This document shows positions 1 to 5,005 of a DNA stretch of 5,005 bases, one piece after another. The stretch comes from Kiritimatiellia bacterium (GTDB taxonomy: Bacteria; Verrucomicrobiota; Kiritimatiellia; RFP12; UBA1067): the NCBI GenBank assembly GCA_017999015.1, contig JAGOBZ010000256.1, forward strand, positions 1 to 5,005. Reading direction: 5' to 3'. Positions within the stretch are counted from its first letter, which is position 1, and every line of letters starts with the position of its first letter. The translations under genes were made by a program, and so were the position numbers. Below the pieces are notes generated by a model. It was not told where the DNA came from. It did no database searches and was given only the letters and a program-made list of their open reading frames with translations.

Positions 1-657
1 GACCAGAGGAGCGGCAAGCGCAGCATCGCCTGGACACGCGGCACGGCCCGTCCGCTCACGCCGCGCGAGCTGAGCCGCGAGCAGATCCGCGCCTGCGACC
101 TGCTGCATCTCGACGGCCACCAGACTCAGGCCGCGCTCGCTGCGACTGCCGTCGCGCGCAAACACGGCGTGTGCGTCTCGATCGACGCGGGCACGCTCGT
201 GCCGGGCATCGATGACCTGTTGACGCAATGCGACATCGTGATCGCCTCTGAACCGTTCGCGGCCCGTTACACCGGCTCGCGTTCGCCCGAAACCGCGGTC
301 CGCAAACTCTTTGCCGCCGGACGCCGTTTCGCCGGCGTCACGCTCGGCAAGCGCGGCTCGATCGGTTTCGACGGCACGCGCGTCCTGCACTGCCCGCCCT
401 TTGAGGTCCCCCTTGTGGTCGACACCACCGGCGCGGGCGACACCTATCACGGGGCTTTCGCCTTTGCCGCCGCACAGGGCAGACCCTGGGAAACCTGCAT
501 GCGTTTTGCGACCGTGGTCGCCGCGCTCAAATGTACCCGGCTCGGCGGAAGAACCGGCATCCCGGACCTGCGGACCGCCGAACGCCATCTGAAGGACTTT
601 GAAAACACACGATGTGACGCAACCCGTACTCGGGCCGTCCGTCATCAGAAAGCATGA
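1..657 (+). CDS. PfkB/ribokinase-family sugar kinase, 5'-truncated by window edge
   Basis: Seen: the frame is open from base 1 to the TGA at 655-657, giving 218 residues with no start of its own, so the N-terminus lies upstream of the window. Residues 141-154 fit the second PfkB signature (DTTGAGD followed by TYHGAFA), and D147 is the expected catalytic base. A LHLDG strand (35-39) and a SIDAG strand (60-64) precede it. The segment CTRLGGR-GIP (178-187) is typical of the C-terminal end of ribokinase-like proteins. Known: the family transfers phosphate from ATP to a sugar hydroxyl in the cytoplasm. Family members are about 300 residues, so roughly 100 residues are missing. Residues 201-218 form an arginine-rich tail beyond the usual end of the domain. 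The stop overlaps the start of the IolB-like gene (ATGA), implying coupled translation. Inferred: it phosphorylates an intermediate of the same pathway. It resembles the general ribokinase/sulfofructose-kinase-like group more than classical IolC, and the substrate is not predictable. Confidence 0.9.
   Translation, partial: DQRSGKRSIAWTRGTARPLTPRELSREQIRACDLLHLDGHQTQAALAATAVARKHGVCVSIDAGTLVPGIDDLLTQCDIVIASEPFAARYTGSRSPETAVRKLFAAGRRFAGVTLGKRGSIGFDGTRVLHCPPFEVPLVVDTTGAGDTYHGAFAFAAAQGRPWETCMRFATVVAALKCTRLGGRTGIPDLRTAERHLKDFENTRCDATRTRAVRHQKA
654..657 (+). promoter_or_regulatory. ATGA stop/start overlap (translational coupling)
   Basis: The ATG of the IolB-like gene (654-656) shares two bases with the TGA of the kinase gene (655-657). 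Only a weak purine run (AGAAAG, about 647-652) lies upstream, too close to act as a good ribosome binding site. Start by terminating ribosomes is therefore the likely route. A second ATG at 660 is in frame and could be used instead. Confidence 0.6.
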
Positions 658-1457
658 TCATGAACACCTACCTGAAACACTACACGAGTCAAGGACCGTT
701 CACCAAAATCGCCTCGATCGGCGACGGCGGTCTGAAGTTGACCGAGTTCGGCATCATCACGCTCAAGGCGGGCGAATCGTACACGGCTGAAACCGGCGCG
801 TTTGAAGTCGCCCTGATCGTGCTGGGCGGCACCTGCGCGGTCGCCGGCGCGGGCTTCGACTTTCCGAAAGTGGGCATGCGTAAAGATGTCTTCTCCGGCA
901 AGCCGCACACCGTCTACATTCCGTGCGGCACCGACTATACCGTCACCGGCACAACCGATGTCGAAATCGCCTGGGCCGCCTCGCCGTCGGACCTCAAAAC
1001 GCAGGCGTATGAGATCACGCCCGAGCAGGTGAAGGAAGCCCATATCGGCAAGGAGAATTATCAGCGCGACGCCCTGCTCATGCTGACCGACGCTTTCCCT
1101 TCGCGCCACCTCTTCATCGGCGAGGCTTTTGTCCCTTCCGGCAACCACGCGAGTTACCCGCCCCACCGCCATGATTTCGACAACCTGCCGGTCGAAGTGG
1201 ATATGGAAGAAGTCTACTTTTTCCGCTTCAATCCGCAGCAGGGGTACGGCATCCAGAAAATCTATACCGACGACCGCTCGATCGATTTCACCTGCACGGT
1301 TCAGCAGAACGACACGACACTGATCCCGCGCGGCTATCATCCCGTGATCAACGCGCCGGGCTACACCATGTACTATCTCTGGATCATGGCCGGCCCCAAC
1401 CACCGCAAGTTCCTCTCGGTGCCTGATCCCGACCACAAATGGATCCTCGGCCAATGA
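654..1457 (+). CDS. iolB: IolB-type cupin isomerase (5-deoxy-glucuronate isomerase family)
   Basis: Known: IolB isomerises 5-deoxy-D-glucuronate to 5-dehydro-2-deoxy-D-gluconate in myo-inositol catabolism; it is a cytosolic bicupin related to KduI. Seen: 267 residues, the usual family length. The C-terminal cupin carries YPPHRHD (168-174), a DNLP motif (176-179), EEVYFF (185-190), YTDDRS (204-209), GYHPV (227-231) and YYLWIMAG (240-247). The expected metal ligands are H171, H173, E185 or E186, and H229. The N-terminal cupin half (about 10-110) lacks such ligands, as is normal. The start at 654 was chosen for its ATGA overlap with the kinase gene; an in-frame ATG at 660 would shorten it by two residues. 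The gene sits between two sugar kinases and overlaps both. Odd: the stretch before the histidines reads GNHASYPPH where the family usually has a W-S-S pattern. Family membership is firm. The inositol role is less sure, because no other iol gene is visible. Confidence 0.9.
   Translation: MIMNTYLKHYTSQGPFTKIASIGDGGLKLTEFGIITLKAGESYTAETGAFEVALIVLGGTCAVAGAGFDFPKVGMRKDVFSGKPHTVYIPCGTDYTVTGTTDVEIAWAASPSDLKTQAYEITPEQVKEAHIGKENYQRDALLMLTDAFPSRHLFIGEAFVPSGNHASYPPHRHDFDNLPVEVDMEEVYFFRFNPQQGYGIQKIYTDDRSIDFTCTVQQNDTTLIPRGYHPVINAPGYTMYYLWIMAGPNHRKFLSVPDPDHKWILGQ
1454..1457 (+). promoter_or_regulatory. ATGA stop/start overlap (translational coupling)
   Basis: The IolB-like gene ends with TGA at 1455-1457 and the FGGY kinase gene starts with ATG at 1454-1456. 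Upstream there is only an isolated GGA (1441-1443), so this start probably depends on ribosomes finishing the previous gene. An alternative in-frame ATG at 1439 would add five residues ahead of the conserved first strand and is less likely. Confidence 0.6.
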
Positions 1458-2926
1458 AAAACGACCTCTTGCTCGGCATCGATTTCGGCACGGGCGGCTG
1501 CAAGGTGACGGTCATCGATCCGTCCGGCGCCGTGGTCGAAAGCGCATCCGGCGAATACCCCACCCGCCACCCGCGTCCGGCTTGGGCGGAGCAGGATCCG
1601 GCCGACTGGTACCGCGTCATGTGCGGCGTGCTCAAGCGTCTCAAGCAGCGGCGCCGCATCGCGGCCGTCGCGCTCGACAGCTACACGCACGGCGCGGTGC
1701 TGCTCGACCGCAACCTGAACGTGGTGCGGCCTACCATCATCTGGACCGACCAGCGCAGCGTCAAGGAGTGCGAGGCCCTGAAGCGTGATCACTTCGACCT
1801 GATCTTCAAGACTGCCTTCCAGGCACCGACCCCGACGTGGACGCTGCCGCAGATGCTCTGGCTGCGCAACAACGAGCCGCGGGCGCTGAAACGCACACGC
1901 CACGTCCTGTTCGTCAAGGACTACGTGCGCTACCTGCTGACCGGTGAAATGGCCTGCGACAGCGTGGAGGCACAGGGTACGCTCTTCTGGGACATGCGGG
2001 CCGGACGCTGGTCGGACGCGCTTTGCGATCTGGCCGGCATTCCGCTCGTCGCTCTGCCCCTCATCGGTCGCCCGACCGATCGGGCGGGCGTAATCACCGC
2101 GCGCGCCGCCGCCGACACCGGCCTGCCTGTCGGCACCCCCGTTATCATGGGGGCCAGTGACTCGGCGGTCGAGGACTACGCCGCCGGCGCGGTCGCGCCC
2201 GGCCAGTGCGTGCTCAAACTCGCCACGGCCGGCAATGTCAATGTGATGACCGCCAAAGCCCGTCCGCACCGCGAGACGCTGACCTATTCGCACGTCGTGC
2301 CCGGCCTGTGGTACACGGTCACGGCGACCAACTCGGCCGCCGTCTGCCAGCGCTGGTACCGCGACACCTTCTGCGCGCCGGGCACCTCGTACGACGCCAT
2401 CGACGGCGAGGCCGCCAAAGCGCCGCCCGGCAGCAACGGCGTCTTCTTCCACCCGTATCTGCAAGGCGAGCGCTCGCCCTACTGGGACGCGAATCTGCGC
2501 GGCAGTTTCACCGGCCTGAGCATGGCCAACACGCGCGGCGACATCGCCCGCGCGCTGCTGGAGGGCGTCGCCTTCTCGCTGCGCGACTGCTACCGCACCA
2601 TCGAGAAGATGAAGCTCTCCGTCCACGAATTCCTGCTGATCGGCGGCGGCGCCAAGAGCGCGCTCTGGAGCGGCATCGTCTGCGATCTCTTTAACGCGCC
2701 AGTCAGATGTCCCGCCTGCTGCGACGCCTCGTTCGGCAGCGCCCTGCTGGCCGGCGTCGGCACCGGCGTCTTCGCTGACGAAGTGTCCGCCGTCAAACAG
2801 TGTCTGCGTTTCGACCGCGAACTTCAACCCAACCCGGAACGCGCAGCATTCTACAATGAGCGTTTCATTCACTACCGCGCCATCCACGACGCGTTGGCCC
2901 CATGCTACAGGAACCTCAACACCTAA
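1454..2926 (+). CDS. FGGY-family carbohydrate kinase, xylulokinase-like
   Basis: Known: FGGY kinases phosphorylate ketoses or polyols with ATP, using two actin-like ATPase domains. Seen: 490 residues, matching the xylulokinase length. The first phosphate-binding loop is GIDFGTGGCK (8-17), followed by the WAEQDP-DW motif (44-52). A YTHG motif (77-80) stands where xylulokinase has QMHG, and WTDQR (97-101) matches its NDGR region. GASDS (233-237) supplies the likely catalytic base D236. LATAG (256-260) opens the second domain's nucleotide site, FHPYLQGERSPYW (332-344) is a family hallmark, and residues 350-371 fit FGGY signature 2. LIGGGAKS (395-402) is the adenosine loop and FGSALLAG (427-434) follows. 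The start at 1454 places the P-loop strand at the normal distance from the N-terminus and overlaps the IolB stop. Domain order is intact and no frameshift is seen. Substrate: a ketose or polyol is likely; xylulose is only one possibility, because the pocket motifs differ from XylB. Confidence 0.92.
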   Translation: MKNDLLLGIDFGTGGCKVTVIDPSGAVVESASGEYPTRHPRPAWAEQDPADWYRVMCGVLKRLKQRRRIAAVALDSYTHGAVLLDRNLNVVRPTIIWTDQRSVKECEALKRDHFDLIFKTAFQAPTPTWTLPQMLWLRNNEPRALKRTRHVLFVKDYVRYLLTGEMACDSVEAQGTLFWDMRAGRWSDALCDLAGIPLVALPLIGRPTDRAGVITARAAADTGLPVGTPVIMGASDSAVEDYAAGAVAPGQCVLKLATAGNVNVMTAKARPHRETLTYSHVVPGLWYTVTATNSAAVCQRWYRDTFCAPGTSYDAIDGEAAKAPPGSNGVFFHPYLQGERSPYWDANLRGSFTGLSMANTRGDIARALLEGVAFSLRDCYRTIEKMKLSVHEFLLIGGGAKSALWSGIVCDLFNAPVRCPACCDASFGSALLAGVGTGVFADEVSAVKQCLRFDRELQPNPERAAFYNERFIHYRAIHDALAPCYRNLNT

Positions 2927-2960
2927 CAGCCTTACTGTCTAATCCCCTACAGTGCCTTCC

Positions 2961-2966
2961 AAAGGA
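2961..2966 (+). promoter_or_regulatory. Shine-Dalgarno-like site AAAGGA setting the flavoprotein start
   Basis: AAAGGA lies 6 nt before the ATG at 2973 and supports that start over the in-frame GTG at 2952, which has no purine-rich site ahead of it. The site lies in the 46-nt gap 2927-2972, the only real intergenic space in the window. No promoter or terminator could be recognised in that gap. Confidence 0.65.
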
Positions 2967-2972
2967 ACAACC

Positions 2973-4415
2973 ATGACACCGAAAAATTACCTCTACGAGA
3001 TGATTCGTAGCGAGCTGACCTGGGCGGTCGGCGACGACCATGTCCAAACCAACGATGCCGACAAACTCGGCCATTCCATCGATTATTACTGGGTGCCGGA
3101 GTGCTGGCACGACCGCGGCGAAAAGCCCACGCCGCCGGACTTTGTCGTTCATCCGGGATCCACGAAAGAGGTCGCCGAGGTCCTCAAGATCGCCAACACC
3201 CACAAGATCCCGGTCATTCCTTGGGGCGGCGGTTCAGGCTCGCAGGGCGGCGCCCTGCCGATCTACGGCGGCATCGTGCTGGACATGAAGCGCATGAACA
3301 AGGTGCTGGAGATCGATCCGGTCTCCATGACCGTCACTGCGGAAGTCGGCATCAACACGCAGCACCTGGAGTGGGAAGTCGAGAAAGCCGGATACAGCAC
3401 CATGCACTTCCCGGCCTCAATCGCCTGCGCCACCCTCGGCGGCTTCATCGCCCACCGCGGCACCGGCGTGCTCAGCACCAAATACGGCAAGATCGAGGAC
3501 ATGATCATGTCCCTTGAAGTGGTCACGCCGACCGGTGAAATCATCAACACCCTGCCGGTGCCGCGCCACGCCTCCGGACCGGCCCTCACCGAACTTTACC
3601 TCGGCAGCGAAGGCACGCTGGGGGTCGTGACGCGTGCGGTCATGAAGATCCACCCGATCCCGGCCTCGCGCAAGTTCCACGCCTTCCTCTTCGAGACCAT
3701 GCACGACGCCATGACGGCCGGATCGAAAATCATGACCAGCCGCCTGCGGCCCTGCGTCATCCGCCTCTACGATGAGACCGAGACCGCCAAGCTTGTCAAA
3801 CGGGTGCTCGGCATCGACCGCAAAGGCGCTTATCTGGTGTTCGGCTTTGACGGCCCGGAAAAGATCGTGGATCTCGAGCTGGAGGAGGCCTGCGCCATCT
3901 GCGCGAAAACCGCCAGCGAAGACCTGGGCACAGAAGCCGGACAGACGTGGTGGGACCACCGCTACAAATTCTTCTACCCGCCTTACATGTTCCACATGCC
4001 GCAGGCTTTCGGCACGCTCGATACGGTCGCCACCTTCTCCAACATCGAGAAGGTCTATTGGGCCATGAAAAATGTCGTGCAGGAAAACTTCCCGCAGGCC
4101 ACCTTCATCGGCCACTTCTCGCACTGGTACGACTGGGGCTGCATGCTCTACGCGCGCTTCATCATCGACGAACCGCCCAAGGACCCGAGCGAAGCGATCG
4201 CGCTCTACAACCGCATCTGGGACATGGCGATCCGCGCGGCTATCCGCGAAGGCGGCGTGATCAACGAGCATCACGGCGTGGGCCTCAAGCTCGGCCGCAT
4301 CATGCGCGATCTTTACGGGCCGGCCTTCGGCGTGCTGGAGTCGATCAAAAAGACGCTGGACCCCAACAACATCATGAACCCCGGCAAAATGGGCTTCCCC
4401 GGAAAAGGAGTTTAA
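2973..4415 (+). CDS. FAD-binding oxidoreductase (VAO/PCMH fold; AGPS/GlcD-like)
   Basis: Known: this superfamily includes glycolate oxidase GlcD, D-lactate dehydrogenases and alkyl-DHAP synthase (AGPS); all bind FAD through a PCMH domain. Seen: 480 residues. The FAD domain spans about 55-230, with VHPGS (59-63), PWGGGSGSQGG (83-93), a STMHFPASI segment (142-150), LGGFIAHRGTG (155-165), YGKIEDM (171-177) and GSEGTLGVVT (211-220). The C-terminal substrate domain (about 235-475) has HFSHWYDWG (381-389), NEHHGVG (431-437) and the closing NNIMNPGK (465-472). The TLGG...YG-IED stretch, the SH-Y motif and HHGVG look more like AGPS than GlcD. No signal peptide or membrane segment is evident, so it is probably cytoplasmic. 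The start is set by the AAAGGA site. The Fe-S gene follows after 4 nt, the arrangement of flavoprotein/Fe-S dehydrogenases. Inferred: oxidation of a hydroxy-acid or polyol intermediate of the operon's pathway. An AGPS-like ether-bond reaction is a less likely alternative given the Fe-S partner. Confidence 0.88.
   Translation: MTPKNYLYEMIRSELTWAVGDDHVQTNDADKLGHSIDYYWVPECWHDRGEKPTPPDFVVHPGSTKEVAEVLKIANTHKIPVIPWGGGSGSQGGALPIYGGIVLDMKRMNKVLEIDPVSMTVTAEVGINTQHLEWEVEKAGYSTMHFPASIACATLGGFIAHRGTGVLSTKYGKIEDMIMSLEVVTPTGEIINTLPVPRHASGPALTELYLGSEGTLGVVTRAVMKIHPIPASRKFHAFLFETMHDAMTAGSKIMTSRLRPCVIRLYDETETAKLVKRVLGIDRKGAYLVFGFDGPEKIVDLELEEACAICAKTASEDLGTEAGQTWWDHRYKFFYPPYMFHMPQAFGTLDTVATFSNIEKVYWAMKNVVQENFPQATFIGHFSHWYDWGCMLYARFIIDEPPKDPSEAIALYNRIWDMAIRAAIREGGVINEHHGVGLKLGRIMRDLYGPAFGVLESIKKTLDPNNIMNPGKMGFPGKGV
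4405..4410 (+). promoter_or_regulatory. Shine-Dalgarno AAGGAG for the Fe-S gene
   Basis: AAGGAG lies within the last codons of the flavoprotein gene, 9 nt before the ATG at 4420. It is the strongest ribosome binding site in the window and fixes the start of the Fe-S gene, giving tight co-expression with the flavoprotein. Confidence 0.75.
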
Positions 4416-4419
4416 CACC

Positions 4420-5005
4420 ATGCATATCGAAAAGAATTTGGATGTGATCAACGCCTGCCGCTTCTGCTTCATGTGCAGGCATCTCGACCCGGTGGGCAAC
4501 GTCACCTTCCGCGAAGCGGACACCCCGCGCGGCCGCGCGCTGATCTGCGACCGCATCCGGATGGACGCGGCCAACCTGTCGAACGCCGATTACATCGACA
4601 CGCTCTATCGCAGCGCGCTGAGCGCCGCGAACCGGTTCCACTGCGTGAGCAGCTACGACGAAACAGGACTCGTCCTTGCGGCGCGCAGAGACGTCGTTGA
4701 CGCGGGTCTCGCGCCCGCAGCAGTGACGGCTCTGGCCAAGACGCTGGAAAAGGCCGCCTTCAGCGTCAAAGGCAAAGGGCGAGTGCTTTATTTCGGTCCC
4801 ACGCCCAAGCTGTACAAAGGCTGCGCGACGCTCGCCGGCGGCGATCCGGGCAAGGCGCTGGCGGTGCTGGGCTTTGAAGCCGCTTCGAAAAAGGTTTTCG
4901 CACGCTTCAAGAAGGCGTTCGCCGCCAGCGGATGCAAGACCCTGGTGGTGGCGGAGCCCTCGGCGTTTGAGTTTCTGCACGGCAATGTGCCCGGCGTTAA
5001 AGTGG
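4420..5005 (+). CDS. (Fe-S)-binding GlcF/GlpC-like protein with degenerate cluster motifs, 3'-truncated by window edge
   Basis: Seen: 195 codons are open to the window end. Residues 13-24 form a ferredoxin-type motif with C13, C16 and C19, but D23 sits at the fourth ligand position, followed by the usual Pro (P24). The family-typical TPRGRALI follows (35-42). A second motif with the same spacing has S65, S68, N71 and C75, so only one cysteine remains. GLVLAARRDVV (83-93) then matches the helix that normally follows cluster two. Residues 120-195 resemble the first CCG (cysteine-rich) domain, with a VLYFG strand (122-126) and a TLVVAEP strand (174-180), but the characteristic cysteines are absent. 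Known: relatives carry electrons from a flavoprotein subunit through two [4Fe-4S] clusters, and full-length members have about 400 residues. The gene starts 4 nt after the FAD gene with a strong ribosome binding site, so it is probably its partner. Inferred: one cluster with an Asp ligand, or none, in this part of the protein. Confidence 0.85.
   Translation, partial: MHIEKNLDVINACRFCFMCRHLDPVGNVTFREADTPRGRALICDRIRMDAANLSNADYIDTLYRSALSAANRFHCVSSYDETGLVLAARRDVVDAGLAPAAVTALAKTLEKAAFSVKGKGRVLYFGPTPKLYKGCATLAGGDPGKALAVLGFEAASKKVFARFKKAFAASGCKTLVVAEPSAFEFLHGNVPGVKV

Noticed and set aside
169..171. GTG as the start of the PfkB kinase gene
   Set aside because: The frame is open upstream to base 1 and already encodes family-typical sequence (LHLDG), so the real start is outside the window.
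1..657. Assigning the PfkB kinase as IolC (5-dehydro-2-deoxygluconokinase)
   Set aside because: Adjacency to IolB is suggestive, but the visible sequence looks like the general ribokinase-like group and no other iol gene is in view.
1439..1441. ATG five codons upstream as the start of the FGGY kinase
   Set aside because: The ATG at 1454 gives the ATGA overlap seen at the other junction and the usual short N-terminus before the P-loop strand.
645..1454. Minus-strand open frame covering almost exactly the IolB-like gene
   Set aside because: Codon-complement shadow in GC-rich DNA; the close match of its ends to the gene is due to the stop-poor frame, not to a real antisense protein.
2705..2725. 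Cysteine-rich patch RCPACC in the FGGY kinase as a metal site
   Set aside because: It falls in a variable loop before the conserved DASFGSALLAG segment; FGGY kinases need no such metal site and nothing else supports it.
1373..2887. Long open frame on the minus strand across the FGGY kinase gene (504 codons)
   Set aside because: It mirrors the + strand gene in GC-rich DNA; its translation has low-complexity Ala/Gly/Arg/Val composition, no recognised domain, and the + strand frame has full family motifs.
2934..2953. Inverted repeat ACTGT / ACAGT in the gap between the FGGY kinase and the flavoprotein
   Set aside because: Only five base pairs with a 10-nt loop and no T-run; too weak for a terminator or a confident operator site.
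2952..2954. GTG as the start of the flavoprotein
   Set aside because: It lacks an upstream ribosome binding site, and the AAAGGA at 2961-2966 would be inside the gene; ATG at 2973 fits better.
3417..4574. Long open frame on the minus strand across the flavoprotein and start of the Fe-S gene (385 codons)
   Set aside because: It is a complementary shadow of strongly supported + strand genes, with no domain and no ribosome binding site of note.

Overview
The window is densely coding, GC-rich bacterial DNA. All genes lie on the + strand, packed as one operon-like block of five genes. The first gene lacks its 5' end and the last lacks its 3' end. Nothing in the window fixes the species. The gene content and the sequence style of the IolB-like and Fe-S proteins would fit an uncultured, carbohydrate-degrading Gram-negative such as a member of the PVC group (Kiritimatiellota or Lentisphaerota), but that placement is a low-confidence inference.

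Layout: (1) 1-657, the C-terminal two thirds of a PfkB/ribokinase-family sugar kinase. (2) 654-1457, an IolB-type cupin isomerase (5-deoxy-glucuronate isomerase family). (3) 1454-2926, an FGGY-family carbohydrate kinase related to xylulokinase. (4) 2973-4415, a VAO/PCMH-fold FAD-binding oxidoreductase with features of alkyl-DHAP synthase and GlcD-like enzymes. (5) 4420-5005, the N-terminal part of a GlcF/GlpC-like (Fe-S)-binding protein. Genes 1/2 and 2/3 overlap by the tetranucleotide ATGA. Genes 3/4 are separated by 46 nt containing a Shine-Dalgarno-like AAAGGA. Genes 4/5 are separated by 4 nt, with a strong AAGGAG inside the end of gene 4.

Taken together this looks like a catabolic operon for a sugar, sugar acid or cyclitol. 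It has an aldose/ketose-type isomerase, two kinases from unrelated superfamilies, and a flavoprotein plus Fe-S partner that could oxidise a hydroxy-acid or polyol intermediate and pass electrons to the membrane. IolB next to a PfkB kinase recalls the IolB-IolC step of myo-inositol breakdown, but no other inositol gene is visible and the kinase does not look like a classical IolC. The substrate is therefore unknown.

The most unusual signal is in the last gene. Its two ferredoxin-like motifs keep exact CxxCxxCxxxC spacing but read C-C-C-D and S-S-N-C, and the following CCG-type domain appears to have lost its cysteines as well. This suggests an electron-transfer subunit that has lost or reshaped its metal sites while keeping its place beside the flavoprotein. 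No RNA genes, mobile elements, CRISPR arrays or convincing terminators were seen, and there is no non-coding stretch longer than 46 nt.
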